Source: Curtobacterium citreum (GTDB lineage: Bacteria; Actinomycetota; Actinomycetes; Actinomycetales; Microbacteriaceae). From it: a stretch of 64,000 nucleotides of DNA. The notes under the pieces were generated by a model. The model saw only the letters and a program-made list of their open reading frames with translations. It searched no databases and was not told the DNA's origin. Shown here piece by piece: positions 36,154-51,605 of the stretch. Position numbers and translations under genes: made by a program. The number at the start of each line of letters is the position of its first letter. The stretch's first letter is position 1. The stretch lies in NCBI RefSeq assembly GCF_006715175.1, contig NZ_VFMQ01000001.1, forward strand, positions 186,001-250,000, read 5' to 3'.

Positions 36154-36801
36154 TCAGTCAACTGTAGCCCGGAAGACGCGCGTGGTCTCCTCGACCACAC
36201 CGACTCCGAGCTCGAGGACCTCGACGTTCTCCAGACGCTTTCGGAGGATCACCTTCCGCGCCTTCTCGATCTCCTCGCCGACCCGCGCCCCCTTCATCAG
36301 GATGAGCTGACCGCCGGAGCGGACGAGCGGGACAGTGAGCGGGATGAGCTTCGACAGTGCGCTCACGGCACGGGCGGTGACCTGATCGACGACGATATCG
36401 TCCGCGACGTCCTCTGCTCGTCCGCGGACCACCGTGACGTTGTCGAGTCCGAGTCGCGCGGCCTCACTCGTCAACCACTCACACCGGCGCTCCATGGGTT
36501 CGATGAGCGTGAGCGTCACGTCGGGACGCGCGATCGCGAGGACCAGGCCGGGGAGCCCGGCACCCGAACCGACGTCGGCGACCCGGCCACGATCCTCCAG
36601 GAGGGGTGCCAGCAGCGCAGAGTTGAGGATGTGTCGCGTCCAGAGCCGCGACTGCTCGAGCGGACCGATCAGCCCGAGCTCCTCGCCTCGACGAGCGAGC
36701 TCTCCCGTGAACGACCGGGCCAGCTCGAGCCGCTCGCCGAACAGCGTTGCCGCAGCGGCGGGCTCCTGCTCGAGCTCCGGCGCCTCGGTGGCGTCCGTCA
36801 T
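36154..36801 (-). CDS. rsmG: 16S rRNA (guanine-527 N7) methyltransferase
   Basis: 215 residues. SAM site VADVGSGAGLPGLVLA and IEPMERRCEWL, and the later QVTARAVSALSKLIPL block, are RsmG signatures. Methylates G527 in the 530 loop. The ATG overlaps the jag stop (ATGA). Confidence 0.95.
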   Translation of the reverse strand: MTDATEAPELEQEPAAAATLFGERLELARSFTGELARRGEELGLIGPLEQSRLWTRHILNSALLAPLLEDRGRVADVGSGAGLPGLVLAIARPDVTLTLIEPMERRCEWLTSEAARLGLDNVTVVRGRAEDVADDIVVDQVTARAVSALSKLIPLTVPLVRSGGQLILMKGARVGEEIEKARKVILRKRLENVEVLELGVGVVEETTRVFRATVD

Positions 36802-37322
36802 CGGGTGACGACCGTGTGGCGGTCCCGACCCTCACCCTCGGACTCCGAGTGGAAGCCCTTCTCGGCGACCAGGTCGTGCACCAGCTTGCGCTCGTACGAC
36901 GACATCGGGGGGAGCGCCGCCGTCGGGGCGCCGGCCTCGATCCGCTCGACGGCGGTGTCGACCAGGCGCTGGAGCTCGGTCGCCCGTGCATCGCGCGAGC
37001 CACCGACGTCGAGGATCAGGCGGCTGAACTCGCCCGTCTCGGCCTGCACGGCGATGCGCGTGAGCTCCTGCAGCGCCGACACCGTGTCCGGCTTCGAGAG
37101 CACGCGCAGCGCCCCGCCCTCGTCGCTCACTGACAGATACACGCGCCCGGCGCGCTCCTCGATCTCGATGTCGCCGTCGAGGTCACAGATGTCGAGGAGT
37201 TCCTCGATGTAGTCCGCAGCGATGTCCGCCTCGTCACGCGCGTCGTCGTCGACGCCGTCCTGCTCGACGGAGGGAGCGTCGGCGGTGTCCTGCTCGACGG
37301 GGGCGATGTCCTGCTCGGTCAC
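36798..37322 (-). CDS. jag: Jag/KhpB-type RNA-binding protein (R3H domain)
   Basis: 174 residues. An acidic N-terminal leader, then a KH-like domain (DIEIEERAGRVYLSV) and a C-terminal R3H domain (SYERKLVHDLVAEKGFHSES followed by EGRDRHTVV). Binds RNA and is linked to envelope homeostasis; commonly beside yidC. It starts directly at the yidC stop. Confidence 0.92.
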   Translation of the reverse strand: MTEQDIAPVEQDTADAPSVEQDGVDDDARDEADIAADYIEELLDICDLDGDIEIEERAGRVYLSVSDEGGALRVLSKPDTVSALQELTRIAVQAETGEFSRLILDVGGSRDARATELQRLVDTAVERIEAGAPTAALPPMSSYERKLVHDLVAEKGFHSESEGEGRDRHTVVTR

Positions 37323-38285
37323 TTACTTCTTCCCGTTCTTCTTGGAGCGGTTCTTGCCGACCGGCTGCTGACGCTGGGTGGTCACACGGACCGGCTCGAC
37401 CTCGATGGCCGACGCACCCGCACCAGCCTCGGCGAGGACCGGGGTGCCACGGCGCTGGGCCTTCTTCGCCAGGCGGGCCTCACGCGCGAGCGCGGCCTCG
37501 GAGCCCGGCGTGGGCATGCTGCGGATGACGAAGTACTGCTGCGCCATCGTCCAGATGTTCGACGCGAGCCAGTAGAACATGACGCCGAGGGGGAAGCTCA
37601 GACCAGAGATCACGAAGATGAGCGGGAGGATGTACAGCATCATCTTCTGCTGGCGGTACATCGGCGACGCCTTGGTCTCCGGCGACATGTTCTTGGCGAC
37701 GAGCTGCAGCTGCGTGATGAACTGCGAGACCGTCATCACGACGATCATGAAGCCCGCGATGACCCGGACCTCCCACCCGGAGGCGTTCGTGAAGGTCTCG
37801 TGCAGAGGAGCGCCGAACAGGGCGGCGTTGCCGAAGTCCTGCGCCAGGGTGTTCGTGAGCAGGCCGATGCCCGTCTTGTTGATCTGCGCCTCGTGCAGCA
37901 CCGAGTACAGCGAGAAGAAGATCGGCATCTGGATGAGCAGCGGCAGGCAGGAGCTCAGCGGGTTCGTCCCGGTCTCCTTGTAGAGCGCCATGGTCTCGCG
38001 GCTCATGGCCTCGCGCGAGAACTGGTCCTTCTTGCCCTTGTACTTGTCCTGGATCTTCTTGAGCTGCGGCGCGACCTCGAGCATGCGGCGCTGCGACTTG
38101 ATCTGCCGCACGAAGATCGGGATCAGCGCGGCACGGACCACGAAGGTCAGGAAGATGATCGACAGCACCCACGTGAGGCCCGCGGACGGGTCCATCCCGA
38201 GGTTCTCGAAGATCCAGTGGAAGGCCACGAGGATCGCCGACACCACCCACTTGAGGGGCCAGAGGATCGTTCCGATGAAGTCCAT
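37323..38285 (-). CDS. yidC: Membrane protein insertase YidC
   Basis: 320 residues. Inserts and folds inner-membrane proteins. Shows the Gram-positive-type five-helix core without the large periplasmic domain: VLSIIFLTFVVRAALIPIFV, the positively charged cytosolic hairpin, PLLIQMPIFFSLYSVL and SFPLGVMFYWLASNIWT. The basic C-terminal tail (NRSKKNGKK) fits ribosome contact. ATG 38285 has AAAGGCG upstream. Follows yidD by 8 nt. Confidence 0.95.
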   Translation of the reverse strand: MDFIGTILWPLKWVVSAILVAFHWIFENLGMDPSAGLTWVLSIIFLTFVVRAALIPIFVRQIKSQRRMLEVAPQLKKIQDKYKGKKDQFSREAMSRETMALYKETGTNPLSSCLPLLIQMPIFFSLYSVLHEAQINKTGIGLLTNTLAQDFGNAALFGAPLHETFTNASGWEVRVIAGFMIVVMTVSQFITQLQLVAKNMSPETKASPMYRQQKMMLYILPLIFVISGLSFPLGVMFYWLASNIWTMAQQYFVIRSMPTPGSEAALAREARLAKKAQRRGTPVLAEAGAGASAIEVEPVRVTTQRQQPVGKNRSKKNGKK

Positions 38286-38293
38286 GAGGACGG

Positions 38294-38674
38294 TCACGCC
38301 TTTCGAGTGCGCTGGGGGAGCAGGTCCGGGAGCACGCCGGCTCGGGGGGACTGCGACTGCTGCGGGGTCGGCGCGAGCACGAACCCGAACCGGTTGACGA
38401 GGTAAGGACGACGGCGCTCGCGCACGTCGTCGATGCCGCCGGCAGCCCAGGGGTTGCAGCGGGCGATCCGCCAGGCGCCCATCGCAGAACCGCGGACGAC
38501 GCCGTACTGCTGGATGGCCTCGAGCGCGTAGCGCGAGCACGACGGGTGGTAGCGGCAGACGTTCCCGTACAGCGGGGAGATCACCGCGCGGTAGACACGG
38601 AGCACGACGACGCACGCGTTGCGCGGGAGCAACGCGACGGCCCAGGCCAAGCGGGTCCACAGGGTGCGGTTCAT
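38294..38674 (-). CDS. yidD: Membrane insertion efficiency factor YidD
   Basis: 126 residues from ATG 38674, which overlaps the rnpA stop (ATGA). Conserved Cys/Tyr block CRYHPSCSRYALEAIQQYG and CNPWAAGGIDDV are diagnostic. Small membrane-associated protein assisting YidC. The C-terminus extends past the core with a Pro/Gln-rich tail. Confidence 0.93.
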   Translation of the reverse strand: MNRTLWTRLAWAVALLPRNACVVVLRVYRAVISPLYGNVCRYHPSCSRYALEAIQQYGVVRGSAMGAWRIARCNPWAAGGIDDVRERRRPYLVNRFGFVLAPTPQQSQSPRAGVLPDLLPQRTRKA

Positions 38675-39015
38675 GCTGCCTTCTCGAGTCCGCGCGCGAA
38701 CGAGCGCGAAACGTCTCCGAGCAGGGTAGGCCATGCCGCCTGCGCTGCGGCTGGCAAGGCCCTGATCACCACGTCGCAGTCCGTCGGGGTCCCGGCGAGC
38801 AGGTCGTGCGCGATCGCCTTGAGCCGTCGGCGCACCGTGTTGCGCGTGACCGCGTTGCCCACGGTCTTCGCCACGATGAAGCCGAAGCGGGTCGGGGCTC
38901 CGTCGGACCGTCGGACAACGGATACGACGACGTGCGCCGTGGCGCTCCTGCGACCACGACGCACGACGGTCCGGTAGTCGTCACCCCGCACGATGCGGTT
39001 GGCGCGTGCCAACAC
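38671..39015 (-). CDS. rnpA: Ribonuclease P protein component
   Basis: 114 residues from a GTG at 39015. The signature is RFGFIVAKTVGNAVTRNTVR with the RNR-like basic helix. Protein subunit of RNase P, which matures tRNA 5' ends. Reading further upstream adds a Pro/Ala-rich tail unlike the family, so the internal GTG is preferred, although its ribosome site is weak. Stands 55 nt after rpmH. Confidence 0.93.
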   Translation of the reverse strand: MLARANRIVRGDDYRTVVRRGRRSATAHVVVSVVRRSDGAPTRFGFIVAKTVGNAVTRNTVRRRLKAIAHDLLAGTPTDCDVVIRALPAAAQAAWPTLLGDVSRSFARGLEKAA

Positions 39016-39070
39016 GATCGCTACCGGGTTCCCGACCGGGACCGGACCAGCTCGACCAGGCGGAGCCTGA

Positions 39071-39208
39071 TCAGGCGCTGAGCTCGGTGCGGCCCTTGGA
39101 ACGGCGCGCGGCGAGGATGGCGCGGCCGGCACGGGTGCGCATGCGGGCGCGGAAGCCGTGCTTCTTGGCGCGGCGGCGGTTGTTCGGCTGGAAGGTGCGC
39201 TTGCTCAT
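39071..39208 (-). CDS. rpmH: Ribosomal protein bL34
   Basis: 45 residues, [20 protein letters not shown] onward, the standard L34 sequence. First gene of the leftward rpmH-rnpA-yidD-yidC-jag-rsmG run, divergent from dnaA. Confidence 0.97.
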   Translation of the reverse strand: MSKRTFQPNNRRRAKKHGFRARMRTRAGRAILAARRSKGRTELSA

Positions 39209-39778
39209 GATGATCTCCACACGGCTGCGCTCGAGGACTGGCTCAGCGCGAGCCGACACGTATGTCTGGACAGCCGCTCGACAGGATCGAACAGCACGAT
39301 GGGCGCGACCGAATGGCCGCAGTCAACTGGTTAACGGTACGTGACAGCGGCGAGCAGGTCAAACGGTCCCGGGGAGCCCGTCGGACGGGGCGCGCGCACG
39401 ATCATCATCCACATTGGGGAAAACGTGCGTTCGGTGCCATTCACTCGGACCCTTTACAGTGGTGTGATCGATCGGCCCGTTCCGCGGAGCGACGGGGGAG
39501 TCACCTCTCCGCCCGCCACCGGACCGACGTGGACAGGACTGTGGACAACCCTGTGGATCACCGCCGCGGGGCGACAGTGGTCCGGGCCCGACGGTGCCGC
39601 TCGGACACGACCGCCCGAGCACGCCGGCAGGCGACGGGGCCAGCAGCGTCAGACGACCGAGCGAGGCCAGACGACCGGGCGCAGCCAGCCGCGGCGGCCG
39701 CGGCACAGCGACCACCTGACCACCTGACCACCGAAGACCCGACCACACCACGACAGCGAAGCAGGAGACGAGCGCGAC
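39209..39778. promoter_or_regulatory. rpmH-dnaA divergent promoter region with DnaA-box-like sites
   Basis: No gene. TGTGGACAA (39540-39548) and TGTGGATCA (39552-39560) lie as a pair upstream of dnaA and resemble the DnaA box. A TACAGT that could be a -10 element is at 39455-39460. The usual role is dnaA autoregulation. Confidence 0.55.
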
Positions 39779-41245
39779 ATGACGATGCCGGCCGATCCCG
39801 TCGAGGACCTCTGGTCCTCCGTCCTGGGCCTCCTGTCGGAGGACGACCGCATCACGCCGCAGCTGCACGGCTTCCTCAACCTGGTCGAACCGAAGGGCGT
39901 CCTCGCCGGCACCCTCTACCTCGAGGTCCCGAACGACCTGACCCGCGGGATGCTCGAACAGCGCATCCGGATCCCGATCACCGAGGCCGTCTCGCGCGTC
40001 GGTGACGACTCGGTTGCGAACTTCGCCATCACGGTCAACCCGGACATGGCGTCGGAGCCCCGGGTGGACACCGTCGTGCCGAGCCACGTCCCGGAGTACG
40101 CCGAGCCCGTGCAGCAACCGGTCGAGCAGAGCGCCGCGCCCCGCCAGTACATCGAGGCGCCGTTCGTCCCGAGCCAGATCGACGCCCCGGGAACCAGCGG
40201 TCGCCCGGAGTCGCGGCTCAACCCGAAGTACAACTTCGACAACTTCGTCATCGGCTCCTCGAACCGCTTCGCGCACGCCGCAGCGGTCGCGGTCGCCGAG
40301 GCCCCCGCGAAGGCGTACAACCCGCTCTTCATCTACGGCGACTCCGGCCTCGGCAAGACGCACCTGCTGCACGCGATCGGCCACTACGCCGAGAGCCTCT
40401 ACCCCGGGATCCGGGTGCGGTACGTGTCGAGCGAGGAGTTCACGAACGACTTCATCAACTCGATCGCGAACAACCGCTCGAACCAGTTCCAGCAGCGGTA
40501 CCGCGACATCGACATCCTGCTGATCGACGACATCCAGTTCCTGCAGGGCAAGGACTCCACGCAGGAGGCCTTCTTCCACACGTTCAACACGCTGCACGAC
40601 CACAACAAGCAGGTCGTCATCACGTCGGACGTCGCGCCGAAGCACCTGACCGGGTTCGAGGACCGGATGCGCTCGCGCTTCGAGTGGGGCCTCATCACCG
40701 ACGTGCAGGCCCCGGACCTGGAGACGCGCATCGCGATCCTCCGGAAGAAGGCGCAGTCCGACCACCTGCAGGTGCCGGACGACATCCTCGAGTTCATGGC
40801 CTCGAAGGTGTCGAGCAACATCCGGGAGCTCGAGGGGACGCTCATCCGCGTCACGGCCTTCGCGAGCCTCAACCGGACGGCCGTCGACATGGCCCTGGTG
40901 CAGACGGTCCTGAAGGACCTCATCACGCTCGACGACGACAACGTGATCGCGCCGACGGACATCATCAACCACACCGCGGAGTACTTCAAGCTCTCCGTGG
41001 ACGACCTCTACGGGTCCTCCCGCTCGCAGGCGATCGCGACGGCTCGGCAGATCGCGATGTACCTCTGCCGCGAGATGACGAGCCTGTCGCTGCCGAAGAT
41101 CGGCCAGCTGTTCGGCAACCGCGACCACACGACCGTGATGTACGCGAACAAGAAGATCACCGAGCTCATGAAGGAGCGTCGGTCGATCTACAACCAGGTC
41201 ACCGAACTGACCAGCCGCATCAAGCAGGACCGCCGCTACCGCTGA
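39779..41245 (+). CDS. dnaA: Chromosomal replication initiator DnaA
   Basis: 488 residues. Domain I at the N-terminus, a variable linker, then the AAA+ core: Walker A YGDSGLGKTHLLHA, Walker B DILLIDDIQFLQGK and sensor motifs. Domain IV has the DnaA signature FGNRDHTTVMYANKKI. It binds DnaA boxes and opens oriC. The last 25 codons are duplicated downstream of the stop (see repeat entry). The downstream neighbour, past oriC, is dnaN. Confidence 0.97.
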   Translation: MTMPADPVEDLWSSVLGLLSEDDRITPQLHGFLNLVEPKGVLAGTLYLEVPNDLTRGMLEQRIRIPITEAVSRVGDDSVANFAITVNPDMASEPRVDTVVPSHVPEYAEPVQQPVEQSAAPRQYIEAPFVPSQIDAPGTSGRPESRLNPKYNFDNFVIGSSNRFAHAAAVAVAEAPAKAYNPLFIYGDSGLGKTHLLHAIGHYAESLYPGIRVRYVSSEEFTNDFINSIANNRSNQFQQRYRDIDILLIDDIQFLQGKDSTQEAFFHTFNTLHDHNKQVVITSDVAPKHLTGFEDRMRSRFEWGLITDVQAPDLETRIAILRKKAQSDHLQVPDDILEFMASKVSSNIRELEGTLIRVTAFASLNRTAVDMALVQTVLKDLITLDDDNVIAPTDIINHTAEYFKLSVDDLYGSSRSQAIATARQIAMYLCREMTSLSLPKIGQLFGNRDHTTVMYANKKITELMKERRSIYNQVTELTSRIKQDRRYR

Positions 41246-41355
41246 CGCAGATCACCGAGACAGCACCACCGACGCCTGCGAAGGAGCGTCGGTCGATCTC
41301 CAACCAGGTCACCGAACTGACCAGCCGCATCAAGCAGGACCGCCGCTACCGCTGA
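41170..41355 (+). repeat. 76-bp direct duplication of the dnaA 3' end
   Basis: Copy 1 (41170-41245) is the last 25 codons and stop of dnaA. Copy 2 (41280-41355) is identical except for one base (A at 41190 versus C at 41300, Tyr to Ser). The copies are 110 bp apart, not a multiple of three, so copy 2 is out of frame with dnaA. In its own frame copy 2 still encodes the same residues to the same stop. The 34 bp between them begins with a trace of the upstream sequence (AGATCACCGAG, also present before copy 1). Confidence 0.95.
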
Positions 41356-41871
41356 TCCGCACCGGCATCCGTGCCGTCGACGCGAGCCTCCGGGCTCGCG
41401 TCCGTCGTCGCGCCCGCCTCCGTGATCGCAGGAAGGGCGGCCTGGAGGCACGGATCACCATCCCGGATCAGCCCGCCCGAGCCATGATCCACCATCTGAG
41501 ACGGTTCCATGCGCCGAGATTCACACAGTGTGGAAAGCCTGTGGATAACTGTGGAGGACACGCGGTCGCGTTGTTCACAGATCTGACCCCGCCTGTGGAG
41601 ACTGGGGATGGAAGTGGATAGATGAGATTTGTTCATCCAGACGCCGCCAACACGCGACTCACAACTCACACGTGTGTAGTTCCCTGTGGAGAAGCGGGAT
41701 GCACAGAGTTATCCACACTGTGCACAGGCGTTAACACCATTGATCCTGGTTAACGATCTGGTTGGAGGGGCCAACCTTGTGGACGGCGGGATGACAAGAA
41801 ATCCGGCGCTCCTCCCGCTGTGCCACAATGGGGCGGCCGGACAGTCCAACCGATCGACAGGGGTCCCAGCT
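41356..41871. other. oriC: Replication origin oriC
   Basis: Non-coding stretch between dnaA and dnaN. Perfect DnaA boxes: TGTGGATAA (41540-41548) and TTATCCACA (41709-41717). Near matches: TTGTTCACA (41571-41579) and TGTGGAGAA (41685-41693). A locally A+T-richer part lies around 41,610-41,640. Position, boxes and the switch in gene orientation across this locus support an origin. The dnaN promoter must also lie at the right end. Confidence 0.88.
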
Positions 41872-43017
41872 GTGAAGTTCGAGGTCAACCGGGACGTCTT
41901 CTCCGAAGCCGTCTCCTTCGCGGTGAAGCTCCTCCCACAGCGCACGACCCTCCCGATCCTGTCCGGTGTCCTCATCCACGCCGAAGGCGACCGTCTCACG
42001 CTGTCGTCCTTCGACTACGAGGTCTCGGCGCAGACGTCCATCACGGCGCAGATCGACGACCCGGGCACGGTCCTGGTCTCCGGCCGCCTGCTCAACGACA
42101 TCGCGAGCCGACTGCCGAACGCCCCGGTGACCTTCACGACCGAGGACACCAAGATCTCGGTCACCTGCGGTTCGGCGCACTTCACGCTGCTGTCCATGCC
42201 GGTCGAGGAGTACCCGACGCTCCCGGAGATCGGCGAGCAGACCGGCGTGATCCCCGGCGACGCGTTCTCCGAGGCCGTCTCCCAGGTCGCCGTCGCCGCG
42301 AGCCGTGACGACGTCACCCCGGTCATCACCGGCGTGCAGCTCGAGGTCGGGGACAACGACCTCTCGCTCACGGCGACCGACCGGTACCGCGTCGCGATCC
42401 GCACGATCGCGTGGGACTCCGGCCGCGTCGGCTCCGAGCCGCTGCACGCCCTCGTCCCGGCCCGCACCCTGCAGGAAGTCGGCCGCACCTTCGGGTCGGC
42501 GTCCACCGTCTCGGTCTCGATCTCGGGCAGCTCGGACCGCGAGCTCATCGCGTTCCACGCCGACGACAAGACCGTCACCTCCCTGCTCATCAAGGGCAAC
42601 TACCCGCCGGTCCGCCGGCTGTTCCCCGACACGGTCCAGGACCACGCGGTGATCAACACCGCGGAACTGGTCGAGGCCGTCCGACGGGTCTCCCTCGTCC
42701 TGGAGCGCGAAGCGGCGCTCCGGTTCTCCTTCTCGGTCGACGGGCTCACGCTCGAGGCGATCGGTTCCGAACAAGCGCAGGCGTCAGAGTCGATCAGTGC
42801 GTTGCTGACCGGTGAGGAAACGGTGGTCTCGCTGAAGCCCGCCTTCCTCCTGGACGGGTTGAACGCGGTGCACTCCGAGTTCGTCCGCATCTCCTTCACC
42901 AAGACGGAGAACCCCAACAAGCCGGGTCCGGTGCTCATCACCGGGCAGACCTCGCAAGAGGCCCCGGCCACGGACGGATACCGGTACCTGCTGCAGCCCA
43001 ATCTCCTGCTGCGGTGA
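41872..43017 (+). CDS. dnaN: DNA polymerase III sliding clamp beta
   Basis: 381 residues from a GTG at 41872 (MKFEVNRDVFSEAVSFAVKL) with AGGGG upstream. Three clamp repeats are visible, with LPILSGVLIHAEG in the first and the RIS/F-type C-terminal end YRYLLQPNLLLR. Ring clamp for DNA polymerase; immediately follows oriC. Confidence 0.97.
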   Translation: MKFEVNRDVFSEAVSFAVKLLPQRTTLPILSGVLIHAEGDRLTLSSFDYEVSAQTSITAQIDDPGTVLVSGRLLNDIASRLPNAPVTFTTEDTKISVTCGSAHFTLLSMPVEEYPTLPEIGEQTGVIPGDAFSEAVSQVAVAASRDDVTPVITGVQLEVGDNDLSLTATDRYRVAIRTIAWDSGRVGSEPLHALVPARTLQEVGRTFGSASTVSVSISGSSDRELIAFHADDKTVTSLLIKGNYPPVRRLFPDTVQDHAVINTAELVEAVRRVSLVLEREAALRFSFSVDGLTLEAIGSEQAQASESISALLTGEETVVSLKPAFLLDGLNAVHSEFVRISFTKTENPNKPGPVLITGQTSQEAPATDGYRYLLQPNLLLR

Positions 43018-43086
43018 GCGCAACAGCCGTACCACTGCGCTGACGTGCTCGACGCACCAGCGCGACGACGAACAGAAGAGGAAATC

Positions 43087-43974
43087 ATGCACATCGGTCT
43101 TGTCGGCCTCGGTCGCATGGGCAACAACATGCGTGCCCGTCTCCGCAACGCAGGCATCGAGGTCACCGGGTACGACGCGAACCCCGTCGTCTCCGACGTC
43201 GCCGACCTCGGCGCACTCGCCGCCGCACTGCCCGAGGGCAAGAAGCTCGTGTGGGTCATGGTCCCCCACGGCAAGATCACCGACGACGTCATCACGGACC
43301 TCGCCGAGGTCCTCAGCCCCGGTGACCTGGTCATCGACGGCGGCAACTCGAAGTGGCTCGACGACGAGGTGCACGCGAAGCAGCTCGACGCCAAGGGCAT
43401 CCGCTACATGGACGCCGGTGTCTCCGGTGGCGTCTGGGGCAAGGACAACGGCTACGGCCTCATGGTGGGCGGCGCGGCCGAGGACGTCGAGTTCGCCATG
43501 CCGGTCTTCGACGCGCTCCGCCCCGAGGGCCCGCGCGAAGAGGGCTTCTCGCACGCCGGCGGTGTCGGCGCCGGGCACTACGCCAAGATGGTCCACAACG
43601 GCATCGAGTACGCGATCATGCAGGCCTACGGCGAGGGCTACGAGCTCCTCGAGGCCAAGGACATCGTCCACGACGTCCCCGCGGTCTTCGCCGGGTGGCA
43701 GCGCGGTACGGTCGTCCGTTCCTGGCTGCTCGACCTGCTCGTGCTCGCCATCAACGAGGACCCGAAGCTCGACGAGCTCGAGGGCTACGTCGACGACTCC
43801 GGCGAGGGCCGTTGGACCCTCGAAGAGGCGATCGAGCTCGCGGTGCCGATGCCCGCGCTCTCGGCGGCCATGTTCGCCCGCTTCGTCTCGCGTCAGGGCA
43901 GCCAGTCCCCGACGATGAAGGCCGTCGCGGCGCTCCGCAACCAGTTCGGCGGCCACGCCGTCAAGAAGGCGTAG
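43087..43974 (+). CDS. gnd: 6-phosphogluconate dehydrogenase, short form
   Basis: 295 residues from ATG 43087 with AGAGGAAA upstream. Rossmann motif GLVGLGRMGNNM, then DGGNSKWLDD, SGGVWGKDNGYGLMVGG and the catalytic Lys/Asn region YAKMVHNGIEYA. Oxidative decarboxylation of 6-phosphogluconate to ribulose 5-phosphate. The length is that of the short GndA/YqeC-type enzymes, often NAD-dependent. Its position between dnaN and recF is the normal actinobacterial one. Confidence 0.94.
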   Translation: MHIGLVGLGRMGNNMRARLRNAGIEVTGYDANPVVSDVADLGALAAALPEGKKLVWVMVPHGKITDDVITDLAEVLSPGDLVIDGGNSKWLDDEVHAKQLDAKGIRYMDAGVSGGVWGKDNGYGLMVGGAAEDVEFAMPVFDALRPEGPREEGFSHAGGVGAGHYAKMVHNGIEYAIMQAYGEGYELLEAKDIVHDVPAVFAGWQRGTVVRSWLLDLLVLAINEDPKLDELEGYVDDSGEGRWTLEEAIELAVPMPALSAAMFARFVSRQGSQSPTMKAVAALRNQFGGHAVKKA

Positions 43975-44007
43975 TTCAGGTAACCACCTGAGCTCGTCTC
44001 GGCCCGC

Positions 44008-47878
<3,871 letters not shown>

Positions 47879-48012
47879 ACAGGCTCGACATCTGATCCCG
47901 GCCTGGAGGCGCGGTGCCAGCCGCGTCGACCAGTCCCGACCACCTGTGGTCGCGCCCGGCGCGACCGACGGAACCCCTGCCTCCAGGCAGTGCAGAAAGG
48001 TGACCAGGCCAC

Positions 48013-50635
<2,623 letters not shown>

Positions 50636-50643
<8 letters not shown>

Positions 50644-51043
50644 TGTCGCCGAGAAGCTCCAGAAGAAGGCGAAGCGGCCCGTCGGCACCCGTCAGGTGCG
50701 GCTGCGGCTCGTGTACCTCGACTTCTGGTCGATGGTGAAGCTGTCCTTCCTCATCGCCCTGGCCGGGTCCATCGTGATCGTCGTCGCCACGGCGCTGGTG
50801 TGGGTCATCCTGAACCAGACGGGCGTGTTCACCCAGGTGGACTCCCTGCTGAAGGACGTCACCGGGCAGAACAACTACTCGATCATGGACCAGTTCTCGC
50901 TGGGCCAGGTGCTCGGGTTCTCCGTCGTGGTGGGCATCCTCAACGTGGTCGTCGGCACCGTGCTCGGCGCGATCGTGAGCGTCCTCTACAACCTCAGCGT
51001 GCGGATCACCGGCGGCCTGCTCGTCGGCTTCACGAACAACTGA
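50636..51043 (+). CDS. DUF3566 membrane protein
   Basis: 135 residues from ATG 50636 inside the gyrA 3' end. Two membrane helices ([20 protein letters not shown] and [19 protein letters not shown]) flank an extracellular loop. Always found next to gyrA in actinobacteria; it has been linked to cell growth at the pole or septum but the role is not settled. Confidence 0.9.
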
Positions 51044-51118
51044 CACACCCGGCCGGATGGCATCCGCCGCTCGATTTCGCACTTCGGGATCGGTACGGTA
51101 GGCTTTCATCCGGTCTGA

Positions 51119-51195
51119 GGGGCTATAGCTCAGGCGGTTAGAGCGCTTCGCTGATAACGAAGAGGTCCAAGGTTCAAGTCCTTGTAGCCCCACCA
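51119..51195 (+). tRNA. tRNA-Ile(GAT)
   Basis: Acceptor GGGGCTA pairs with TAGCCCC. Anticodon GAT at 51153-51155 in a stable stem (CTTCG/CGAAG). The T-arm has GGTTCAAGTCC. The 3' CCA is encoded (51193-51195). Confidence 0.97.
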
Positions 51196-51226
51196 TCCAC
51201 TCCCCGTCCAGTACGCTGGACGCTCC

Positions 51227-51299
51227 GGGGCCTTAGCTCAGTTGGTAGAGCGCCTGCTTTGCAAGCAGGATGTCAGGAGTTCGATTCTCCTAGGCTCCA
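51227..51299 (+). tRNA. tRNA-Ala(TGC)
   Basis: Acceptor GGGGCCT pairs with AGGCTCC including one G-T. Anticodon TGC at 51260-51262 between CCTGC and GCAGG. The T-arm has AGTTCGATTCT. CCA is not encoded after discriminator A51299. It is 31 nt after tRNA-Ile, so the two are likely co-transcribed. Confidence 0.97.
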
Positions 51300-51305
51300 C
51301 TCGCA

Positions 51306-51345
51306 GAAGCCCCTGGTCGCCACTTCGTGGCTTCCCAGGGGCTTC
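51306..51345 (+). terminator. Terminator after the tRNA pair
   Basis: Inverted repeat GAAGCCCCTGG / CCAGGGGCTTC with an 18-base loop, starting 6 nt after tRNA-Ala. Confidence 0.75.
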
Positions 51346-51558
51346 GTTCTGTGCTTGTCAGCGCCTTCGGCGCGCCGCTCCGCGATGGGAGCGTCCCGCG
51401 CGCGCGGCACCCTCGGGTGTCCTCGTCGAGGTTCCGAAATTGCGGCATCTCGGGGTCGCCGCGGGCTCTGATTGGCACCCCGGAGCGCTTCGTGCGGAGT
51501 GTTGCGGCGCTTCGACGTGGCGCGCTCGGGGGTGTTGCGGACCCGTCGGCGGGGACGA

Positions 51559-51590
51559 CGAAGGGCCCCGGCGTGTGCCGGGGCCCTTCG
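51559..51590. terminator. Strong hairpin terminator, probably for the leftward gene
   Basis: CGAAGGGCCCCGGC / GCCGGGGCCCTTCG with a 4-base loop, 15 nt downstream of the leftward 191-residue gene. It could also stop rightward transcription. Confidence 0.75.
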
Positions 51591-51605
51591 TACGAACCGA
51601 GGAGG

